Source of the DNA: JBKJVQ01 sp046717125
Lineage (GTDB): Bacteria; Pseudomonadota; Alphaproteobacteria; Rhizobiales; Methyloligellaceae
Assembly: GCA_046717125.1 (NCBI GenBank)
Contig: JBKJVQ010000231.1
Span: 1-9,435, forward strand
DNA: 9,435 bases
Direction of reading: 5' to 3'
Shown here: piece after piece, positions 1 to 5,039 of the stretch
Position numbering within the stretch: the stretch's first letter is position 1
Layout: each line of letters starts with the position of its first letter
Made by a program: the position numbers and the translations under genes
Notes under the pieces: generated by a model
What the model was told of the DNA's origin: nothing
The model's input: the letters and a program-made list of their open reading frames with translations, nothing else
Database searches by the model: none

Positions 1-1025
1 GCCCTGTCCTTCTCAAAGTGCTGCCGATATTCCTTGTAGGTTGTTGAACCAATGCAACGAAAACCACCACTCGCAAGGGCTGGTTTTAGCAGATTTGAGG
101 CATCCATTGCGCCGCCCGACGTCGCACCAGCACCAATGACCGTATGAATTTCATCGATGAACATGATGGCGCCGGGCTTCTGCTCGATCTCCTTCATCAC
201 GGCCTTGAGCCGCTCCTCGAAATCGCCGCGATAGCGCGTGCCGGCGAGCAGCGCGCCCATGTCGAGCTGGAAGATGGTCGCGTCGGCCAGCACGTCCGGC
301 ACATCGTTCTGAATGATGCGGCGCGCCAGCCCTTCCGCAATGGCGGTCTTGCCGACGCCGGGGTCGCCCACGAACAGCGGGTTGTTCTTCTGGCGGCGGC
401 ACAGGACCTGGATAGTCCGGCTGATTTCGGGGTCGCGCCCAATCAGGGGATCGATGCGGCCCGCGCGGGCCTTTTTGTTCAGGTCGATGCAATAGGTGTC
501 GAGCGCGCCCTCGCCGCGCTTCTTCTCCTCGCCCTCGACCGATTCCTCGTCGACGCCCCGAACCGAGCGCGCCTCGGACAGCCCCGCCCGCTTGGCGATG
601 CCATGGCTCACATAATTGACCGCGTCGAACCGCGTCATGTCCTGCTCCTGCAGGAAATACGCGGCGTGGCTCTCGCGTTCGGCGAACAGCGCCACAAGCA
701 CATTCGCGCCCGTCACCTCCTCGCGACCCGACGACTGGACATGCGCGACCGCACGGTGGATCACGCGCTGGAAGCCCGCCGTCGGCTGCGCCTCCCCGCG
801 CGTCTCGAGAATGAGGCTCGCGAGTTCGGTGTCCACGTATTCGGTCAGCTTCTCGCGCAGATTGTCCATGTCGACTTCGCACGCGCGCATGACTGCTGCG
901 GCATCGCGGTCATCCAGCAAGGACAAGAGCAGATGCTCGAGCGTCGCATATTCATGGCTGCGCTCGTTCGCATACTGAAGAGCGCGCCTCAGAGCCTGTT
1001 CGAGATTTGTCGAGAACGATGCCAC
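1..1025 (-). CDS. clpA: ClpA, ATP-dependent Clp protease ATP-binding subunit (partial, C-terminus off left edge)
   Basis: AAA+ unfoldase that feeds substrates into the ClpP peptidase in the cytoplasm. The visible 341 codons begin VASFSTNLEQALRRAL, which matches the start of ClpA proteins (usually MPSFS.NLEQAL.RA), so I choose the GTG at 1025-1023. Residues 1 to about 145 are the ClpS-binding double Clp_N domain. The first AAA+ module then follows, with Walker A GDPGVGKT near residues 218-226 and Walker B IMFIDEIHT near 286-294. The second AAA+ module and the ClpP-docking loop lie outside the window. The start is 9 nt after the clpS stop, and an AAGGAG inside the last clpS codons is the likely ribosome site, though 12 nt away, so translation is probably coupled. 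Codon use changes sharply from about base 165 to the edge (see findings). Identity is secure from the sequence motifs and the clpS neighbour. Confidence 0.96.
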   Translation of the reverse strand, partial: MASFSTNLEQALRRALQYANERSHEYATLEHLLLSLLDDRDAAAVMRACEVDMDNLREKLTEYVDTELASLILETRGEAQPTAGFQRVIHRAVAHVQSSGREEVTGANVLVALFAERESHAAYFLQEQDMTRFDAVNYVSHGIAKRAGLSEARSVRGVDEESVEGEEKKRGEGALDTYCIDLNKKARAGRIDPLIGRDPEISRTIQVLCRRQKNNPLFVGDPGVGKTAIAEGLARRIIQNDVPDVLADATIFQLDMGALLAGTRYRGDFEERLKAVMKEIEQKPGAIMFIDEIHTVIGAGATSGGAMDASNLLKPALASGGFRCIGSTTYKEYRQHFEKDR

Positions 1026-1034
1026 GGGATCAGA

Positions 1035-1364
1035 CTACTCCTTTTCCATCGTGCATTGCAGGGGATGTTCGTGCTGCCGGGCGAAGCTCATGACCTGCGC
1101 GACCTTCGTTTCGGCGACTTCGAACGTGTAGACGCCGCAAATGCCCACGCCCTTCTGATGAACGTGCAGCATGATCCGCGTTGCATCCTCGCGGGGCTTG
1201 TTGAAGAAACGCTCCAGCACGTACACGACGAATTCCATCGGCGTGTAGTCGTCGTTCAGAAGGAGCACCCGATACAGATTCGGACGCTTCGTCTTGGGGC
1301 GCGTCTTCGTGATGATCCGGGTGCCCGTGTCACCGCCCCGGCGCGGTTCGTCATTGCGCGCCAT
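1035..1364 (-). CDS. clpS: ClpS, ClpA adaptor for N-end rule degradation
   Basis: Small cytoplasmic adaptor (109 aa) that binds proteins with destabilising N-terminal residues and delivers them to the N-domain of ClpA. A flexible, charged N-terminal stretch of about 28 residues precedes the folded core. The core has the family motif LLNDDYTPMEFV (residues 35-46), including the Asn37/Asp38 pair that holds the substrate amino group and Met43 at the gatekeeper position. His67 sits in the MLHVHQKG segment. Length is normal for alphaproteobacterial ClpS, which often has two paralogues; this copy is next to clpA, as ClpS1-type copies usually are. The ATG at 1364-1362 is supported by a GAGGAGGTGAGG stretch on the minus strand (1386-1375), whose last GAGG is 10 nt from the start. 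It is cotranscribed with clpA, 9 nt downstream. Confidence 0.97.
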   Translation of the reverse strand: MARNDEPRRGGDTGTRIITKTRPKTKRPNLYRVLLLNDDYTPMEFVVYVLERFFNKPREDATRIMLHVHQKGVGICGVYTFEVAETKVAQVMSFARQHEHPLQCTMEKE

Positions 1365-1374
1365 TCAATCCAGT

Positions 1375-1386
1375 CCTCACCTCCTC
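1375..1386 (-). promoter_or_regulatory. Ribosome binding site of clpS
   Basis: Purine-rich GAGGAGGTGAGG on the minus strand, ending 10 nt before the clpS ATG. It decides the start in favour of 1364 and against any start upstream in the same frame. Confidence 0.6.
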
Positions 1387-1450
1387 GGCAGGTCGAGCCA
1401 CAGGGGCCGCCCACCTCGCCGACCCGACTCGCGGGTAGAGCGCTTCGGGC

Positions 1451-1480
1451 ATTCTAAGGGGATGAGAGGCTGGGCTGCAA
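1451..1480 (-). promoter_or_regulatory. Possible clpS-clpA promoter
   Basis: On the minus strand TTGCAG (1480-1475) and TAGAAT (1456-1451) are separated by 18 nt, which fits a weak sigma-70-type promoter with a leader of about 80 nt before clpS. It lies between the phasin terminator and clpS, where a promoter is needed because the terminator should stop upstream transcription. The boxes are imperfect, and a heat-shock type promoter cannot be excluded by eye. The rest of the 1365-1530 gap holds no convincing gene. Confidence 0.35.
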
Positions 1481-1530
1481 ACCGTGTGGACCGTTAGATA
1501 GTCACGATCCGCGGAAGGGCAAATGCCGGA

Positions 1531-1561
1531 CAAAGAAAAGGCCCGGCGTTTCCGCCGGGCC
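1531..1561 (-). terminator. Rho-independent terminator of the phasin gene
   Basis: A perfect 9-bp GC stem, GGCCCGGCG (1540-1548) against CGCCGGGCC (1553-1561), with a 4-nt loop. On the minus strand it is followed by TTTTCTTTG (1539-1531). The T-tract is on the side that terminates minus-strand transcription, 35 nt past the phasin stop. On the plus strand the stem is preceded by A-rich sequence but not followed by Ts, so it is one-directional. Confidence 0.88.
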
Positions 1562-1595
1562 GCATCAGGCTCGCAAGTGGCGACGAACCAAGACG

Positions 1596-1922
1596 CTATT
1601 GCGCCTTCGCGTAGGCCTTTTCGACCGGCTTGTACGCTTCCTTCGCCAGATCGGCATACATCTCGCCGAGCTTCGACATCTGCGCGACGTAATCGTCGTA
1701 AGCCTTGCGGGCATAGCTGCTCTGGACGTCCACGGCCTGCTCGATCGACTTGCAGCCGATAAGCTGCTCGAACGTCTTGGTTCCGTCTTCGAACGCCTTC
1801 TTGCCGTAGTCCGACATTTCCGAGGCGATGGCCTGGAAGCCGCGATTGACCTCGCCGAAAGACGCAACGGCGGTGTCCAAATTTTCACGTCCCATTTTCT
1901 GAATTTCGTCAAAACTTTTCAT
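1596..1922 (-). CDS. Phasin family protein (polyhydroxyalkanoate granule-associated)
   Basis: Small amphipathic helical protein (108 aa) expected to coat polyhydroxyalkanoate granules. It matches the alphaproteobacterial phasin family (Phasin_2 type): NLDTAVASFGEVNRGFQAIA (residues 14-33), then FEDGTKTFEQLIGCKSIEQA (44-63), then a Tyr- and Lys-rich segment with KLGEMYADLAKEAYKPVEKA near the C-terminus. A longer reading frame upstream to 2015 exists, but the ATG at 1922-1920 is preferred: it has AGGAGG 8 nt upstream, and the extra 31 residues would be translated from promoter sequence. There is no signal peptide. It has its own promoter and terminator, so it is a monocistronic unit, and the two TGCG-T-CGCA sites over the promoter suggest PhaR-type control. 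Lone Cys57 is unremarkable. Which granule function it has (size control, PhaR titration) is inference. Confidence 0.9.
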   Translation of the reverse strand: MKSFDEIQKMGRENLDTAVASFGEVNRGFQAIASEMSDYGKKAFEDGTKTFEQLIGCKSIEQAVDVQSSYARKAYDDYVAQMSKLGEMYADLAKEAYKPVEKAYAKAQ

Positions 1923-1930
1923 TATGCTGG

Positions 1931-1936
1931 CCTCCT
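1931..1936 (-). promoter_or_regulatory. Ribosome binding site of the phasin gene
   Basis: AGGAGG on the minus strand, 8 nt before the ATG at 1922. It is the deciding evidence for the 108-residue form over the longer frame. Confidence 0.75.
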
Positions 1937-1998
1937 GAGCGGGTGAGAATGTCAGAGCGCTACCATAAAAAGCGCATGAATTGCTGCGATGCGAAGAT

Positions 1999-2028
1999 TG
2001 TATAATGCGTCGCACAAGCGCAAGTCAA
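1999..2028 (-). promoter_or_regulatory. Phasin gene promoter (sigma-70 type)
   Basis: On the minus strand TTGACT (2028-2023) and TATACA (2004-1999) are separated by 18 nt (17 if the -10 is read as TTATAC, 2005-2000). Both boxes are close to consensus, and this is the best promoter in the window. The leader to the phasin ATG is about 70 nt. One of the two TGCGTCGCA operators lies inside the spacer. Confidence 0.75.
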
Positions 2029-2046
2029 CGTGCATGCTGCGTCGCA
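2006..2046. promoter_or_regulatory. Two PhaR-like operators
   Basis: TGCGTCGCA occurs at 2006-2014 and again at 2038-2046, 32 bp apart, about three helical turns. Each is an interrupted palindrome TGCG-T-CGCA. The first lies between the -35 and -10 boxes of the phasin promoter, the second just upstream of the -35. The first, with its flank (TGCGTCGCACAA), fits the PhaR consensus I recall for Bradyrhizobium, TGCRNYGCASMA; the second misses at one flanking position. The placement suggests repression that is lifted when PhaR is titrated by granules. That a PhaR exists in this genome is assumed. Confidence 0.6.
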
Positions 2047-2059
2047 ACAGGAATATTAT

Positions 2060-2197
2060 GGCCGCCGTTAATCGGCCGGTAATCGGGGGTTTTTAACTTC
2101 GAAGGTCATTCGTCCACGCTGGAGGGCTGGCGCCCTCTGGGGCACGCGCTGGCGAGCGGAGAAGAGGGAGGGGTCCGTAACGGGGCCTGAAGACTGC
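2060..2197 (+). promoter_or_regulatory. Leader region of the carboxypeptidase gene with a hairpin
   Basis: The stretch between the phasin promoter and the carboxypeptidase start must hold the promoter and leader of the latter. It contains GGCCG (2060-2064) facing CGGCC (2073-2077), a repeated TAATCGG (2069-2075 and 2080-2086), and a stable hairpin GAGGGC-TGGC-GCCCTC (2122-2137) extendable by G-T pairs. I cannot assign -35 and -10 boxes with confidence; TTAATC with TTTAAC about 17 nt further on is the weak best. The hairpin has no T-tract, so it is not a classic terminator. Confidence 0.3.
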
Positions 2198-3505
2198 GTG
2201 AAAAATTCGCATCTCAACCGCCTGCGCTTGAAGTCTTGGCGTCCGGGACCGGCCTTTGCGCTCGCTGTTTTCGCCATGTTTTTGACACCAATCGCGGCGT
2301 CCGCGCAAAACGACGGCAAGTACGCAGCGATGGTGATCGACGCGCACACGGGCAAGGAGCTGTTCTCACGGAACGCCCATACGCCACGCTATCCCGCCTC
2401 GCTCACCAAAATCATGACGCTCTACGTTTTGTTCGATTTTCTGAAGCAGGGGCGGATCAAATTTTCCTCGCAGCTGGTCGTTACCCCGAACGCCGCGAGT
2501 CAGTCGCCATCCAAAGTCGGTATCAAGCCGGGCGAATCGATCGCTGTCATCGATGCGATCAAGGCGCTATGCACCAAGTCCGCCAACGACGTGGCGGTCG
2601 CGGTGGCGGAAAACCTAGGCGGGACCGAAGCCAATTTCGCGCGCATCATGACGCAGACCGCCCGCGCGATCGGGATGCGCAACTCATCGTTCAAGAACGC
2701 GTCCGGCCTTCCCAATCCCGGCCAGGTGACGACGGCGCATGATCTGATCGTTCTCAGCAGCCGCATCCAAAGCGATTTCCCAGAATTCTACAGCGTGTTC
2801 GCCACGAAGCATTTCGCCTATCGCGGCAAGAACTTCCGCAACCACAACCGGCTTCTGTTCGATTATCAGGGCACGGACGGGATCAAAACCGGTTACATCC
2901 GCGCTTCCGGCTTCAACCTCGCCGCTTCGGTACGCCGCAAGGACAAGCATCTGATCGCCGTAGTCATGGGCGGCAAGTCGGGCGGGTCGCGCAACGCGCA
3001 CATGAAACAGCTTCTCGATCAATCCTGGGCCAAGGCCAGCCGCGGCGGACGCCGTGAGCCGTTGATCGCCAGCCTGTTGCCTTGGGCAAAGAAAAATGAC
3101 GCTCCGAAAGTCGCCATGGCCGGAGCGGCCCCGCCCGTACATACGGCGGCAATCGGCCCGTCGCCCGACCTGCTCGCGGGCGGCGCCCAAGTAGAAAAGG
3201 CTGTTGCGTTGGCGGTCGCAGATGACGCGCCTGCTCCGGTTCGGCAAAAACCTTCCCGCGGCGGCTACCACGTTCAGGTCGGCGCTTACGGAAGCGACGG
3301 CGAGGCGCAGGCGCGGCTGTCGCAGATCAAAGGCTCCGCGTCCGACGTGATCAGCGGACACCAGCCCTTCACGATGCATTTCAAAAAGGGCAGCCAGGAC
3401 TATTATCGCGCCCGCTTCGCCGGCTTCAGCAAGGACGCCGCCGACAAGGCGTGCACCTCGCTGAAAAAGAAGTCGATCGGCTGCGTAGTGATGCTGGCCG
3501 AATAG
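2198..3505 (+). CDS. D-alanyl-D-alanine carboxypeptidase (peptidase family S11) with C-terminal SPOR domain
   Basis: Penicillin-binding enzyme that removes the terminal D-Ala from peptidoglycan stem peptides in the periplasm. The 435-residue protein starts with a signal peptide: basic residues to about 16, a hydrophobic stretch 18-33, and cleavage likely after ASA (34-36). The catalytic domain shows all three S11 motifs: S68-L-T-K71 (nucleophile and base), S128-A-N130, and K230-T-G232. A Pro/Ala-rich linker from about 290 to 354 leads to a SPOR domain (355-433, beginning YHVQVGAYGS). SPOR domains bind denuded glycan at the division septum, so the enzyme probably acts there. The start is GTG; no better in-frame start precedes it and the ribosome site is poor (GGGAGGGG lies about 24 nt away). 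An ATG at residue 27 would destroy the signal peptide. DacA/DacC/DacF assignment cannot be made. It converges with the J-domain gene at a 1-nt gap. Confidence 0.93.
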   Translation: MKNSHLNRLRLKSWRPGPAFALAVFAMFLTPIAASAQNDGKYAAMVIDAHTGKELFSRNAHTPRYPASLTKIMTLYVLFDFLKQGRIKFSSQLVVTPNAASQSPSKVGIKPGESIAVIDAIKALCTKSANDVAVAVAENLGGTEANFARIMTQTARAIGMRNSSFKNASGLPNPGQVTTAHDLIVLSSRIQSDFPEFYSVFATKHFAYRGKNFRNHNRLLFDYQGTDGIKTGYIRASGFNLAASVRRKDKHLIAVVMGGKSGGSRNAHMKQLLDQSWAKASRGGRREPLIASLLPWAKKNDAPKVAMAGAAPPVHTAAIGPSPDLLAGGAQVEKAVALAVADDAPAPVRQKPSRGGYHVQVGAYGSDGEAQARLSQIKGSASDVISGHQPFTMHFKKGSQDYYRARFAGFSKDAADKACTSLKKKSIGCVVMLAE

Positions 3506-3506
3506 C

Positions 3507-4208
3507 TCACGTGCCGAGCAGAACGTCCTTCGCCTCATTCAGGCGGGAAGCGATCCAGCTCGATCCACCATGGTCGGGATGCAGTTTCTTCATCAGGTTG
3601 CGATGCGCGGCCTTGATGTCCTCGTCCGTCGCGCCTGTCCTGAGGCCCAGAATATCCAGCGCTTCGGCACGGGTCATCGCGCCTCCCTTCGGGCGCGCCC
3701 CTTGATCCGGAGGTTCGCGCTCCTGCCACTCGGGGTCGCGGCGGTCCAGATACGCTTCGAGCAACCTCAACCCTTGCGGGTCGACGGACGACAGTTCTGC
3801 AGCAAGCGCGAGAAGCTCGTCGATCGTCATCGCATCGAGCGTAAATCCCTCGAAGCGGCCCGCGACTACGCGACCTTCCATCCGACCGGAATCATGGTCC
3901 AGCACCATGGCGATATGAGACGTTTTCACTTCGGACCGGTTGCCGGAGGACCGTCGCGCGTCGCCCCCGAACAGATTGCCCACGCCGAACGGCAACCTCA
4001 GCCCGAGAAGAGCGGCCCCCGCCAAAGCGAGCGGAATCGCGAGCACGATGAGACCGCGGAGGAGCAGCAAGGCCGCCAGCAATAACGCCAGAATGCCGCC
4101 GACGCTACGCAGCACGGTCGCCAAGCTCCGAGGATTCGCCTTCGCGACGACGCTGCTGGTGTAAACCAGCGCCACCAGCGTCGCCAATCCCGCAAAAAAC
4201 CAGACCAT
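3507..4208 (-). CDS. Membrane-anchored J-domain protein (TIM14/Pam18-like arrangement)
   Basis: A 233-residue co-chaperone expected to stimulate an Hsp70 (DnaK) at the inner membrane. The N-terminus has hydrophobic helices at about 2-21 and 37-71, the latter long enough for two passes or a hairpin. A conserved-looking middle part (about 94-160, with HIAMVLDHDSGRMEGRVVAG) follows. The J domain sits at the very C-terminus (178-233) and contains the HPD motif (210-212, LHPDHGGS) that activates Hsp70. It lacks the Gly/Phe region and zinc fingers of DnaJ, so it is a type III J protein. Such membrane J proteins with a C-terminal domain resemble mitochondrial TIM14, which probably arose from alphaproteobacteria; the client here is unknown. 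It follows the VWA gene by 12 nt, with only a weak ribosome site, so coupling is likely. Its stop lies 1 nt from that of the carboxypeptidase. Confidence 0.88.
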   Translation of the reverse strand: MVWFFAGLATLVALVYTSSVVAKANPRSLATVLRSVGGILALLLAALLLLRGLIVLAIPLALAGAALLGLRLPFGVGNLFGGDARRSSGNRSEVKTSHIAMVLDHDSGRMEGRVVAGRFEGFTLDAMTIDELLALAAELSSVDPQGLRLLEAYLDRRDPEWQEREPPDQGARPKGGAMTRAEALDILGLRTGATDEDIKAAHRNLMKKLHPDHGGSSWIASRLNEAKDVLLGT

Positions 4209-4220
4209 GACTTGCCGCCG

Positions 4221-4946
4221 TCACTCGAACTGTTCCAGGAGGCGGCGCGCACCGCCTTCCTTCCGCGACAAATCGGCCAGCGCCTTGTGCCCCCCACTCG
4301 CGTAGACCGCGACGGCGCGCAGCAGTTCGCGGAGCTGGCGCGCCGAGCCCTTGTCGAAGCGGCACCAAGCGCCGCGCGTCAGTCGCGCGATCTCGCGGAA
4401 AGCGGTTTCCGCGCGCGGATCGCTGCCTTCCTGGAACATGAACACTGGCACGTTGAGAAGCCCTAGCTCGCCGGCGCGGGCCGCGAGCTCGTCCACGCTT
4501 TCCTCCATGCAGTCGCCTACATAGACGAGCGCGTGCACCGGCGCCGCTTCCGCTTCGCGCTTCGCGTGGCTCAGGACCTTGCGGATCTGCGTGTGACCGC
4601 CGCGCACCTGCACCTGCGTCATGAGCTGGGCAAGCGCCGCGGGATCGCCGACCCAGCGGCTCGACCGGCACTCGTTGAATCCGCGGAAATAAACAAGCTG
4701 AACGTCAAGTCCGCCGACCTCGCGGACCGCATCGAACATCTCCGCCTGCTGTCCCAGCGCGAGGTCCCAGGTCGGCTGGCGGCTCATGGTCGCGTCCATC
4801 GCGAAAATCAGCCGGCCGCGACCCGCGGCTACGACCGGCATGCGCGCACGTACGTCGGCGAGGAAGGCGTCAATGTCGGTCGCGCTCGACTCTGCCTCAG
4901 CCATTTCCCCACGACCGGACCTGACGGGAGCCTTACTGGCGGCCAT
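4221..4946 (-). CDS. VWA-domain protein of unknown function
   Basis: A 241-residue protein with a von Willebrand factor A fold. The first strand RLIFAMDATMSRQ (45-57) carries a metal-site motif D51-x-T53-x-S55, a variant of the usual DxSxS. GGHTQI supplies T119, and YVGDCMEES supplies D145, completing a metal-ion-dependent adhesion site. The N-terminal 35 residues are polar, with no signal peptide or membrane segment, so it is probably cytoplasmic. Start at 4946 is supported by AAGGA 6 nt upstream; a second ATG at residue 15 (4904) is possible but has no comparable site. It is first of a two-gene unit with the membrane J-domain protein, suggesting a joint role in protein or complex remodelling at the membrane. 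That link is inference; VWA proteins often partner with AAA+ ATPases, but none is adjacent here. Confidence 0.85.
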   Translation of the reverse strand: MAASKAPVRSGRGEMAEAESSATDIDAFLADVRARMPVVAAGRGRLIFAMDATMSRQPTWDLALGQQAEMFDAVREVGGLDVQLVYFRGFNECRSSRWVGDPAALAQLMTQVQVRGGHTQIRKVLSHAKREAEAAPVHALVYVGDCMEESVDELAARAGELGLLNVPVFMFQEGSDPRAETAFREIARLTRGAWCRFDKGSARQLRELLRAVAVYASGGHKALADLSRKEGGARRLLEQFE

Positions 4947-5039
4947 CGTTTTTCCTTGTGATCAAACGATCTTTACATGGTGTGTTTGCGCCGCCGCACA
5001 ATGGAGTTACAGAGGTCCAACCGAAGCCCGAGGAGGATC
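4947..5039. promoter_or_regulatory. Divergent promoter region between the VWA gene and panC
   Basis: These 93 bases separate two divergent genes and must hold promoters for both. They are less GC-rich than the flanks. On the minus strand TTGTGC and TGTAAA are 18 nt apart and could serve the VWA gene; on the plus strand TTTACA (near 4972) is a possible -35 with no clear -10. AAGGA at 4957-4953 (minus) and AGGAGG at 5031-5036 (plus) are the ribosome sites. Box assignments are weak. Confidence 0.4.
5031..5036 (+). promoter_or_regulatory. Ribosome binding site of panC
   Basis: AGGAGG just 3 nt before the ATG at 5040 (the preceding GAGG gives about 6 nt). The spacing is short but the site is strong, and it separates this start from the upstream in-frame ATGs at 4977 and 5001. 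Confidence 0.6.

Noticed and set aside
1421..1435. Small inverted repeat ACCCG/CGGGT upstream of clpS
   Set aside because: A 5-bp stem is expected by chance in GC-rich DNA, with no T-tract and no link to a known element.
144..1457. A 437-codon open frame on the plus strand
   Set aside because: It lies antisense to clpA and clpS, and its translation has no family resemblance. Long antisense frames are common in GC-rich genes; the minus-strand frames carry the ClpA and ClpS motifs.
1923..2015. A 31-residue N-terminal extension of the phasin
   Set aside because: These codons coincide with the promoter, the first operator and the leader, while AGGAGG stands just before the internal ATG at 1922.
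2684..3538. A 284-codon minus-strand frame
   Set aside because: Antisense to the D,D-carboxypeptidase, which has the complete S11 motif set and a signal peptide.
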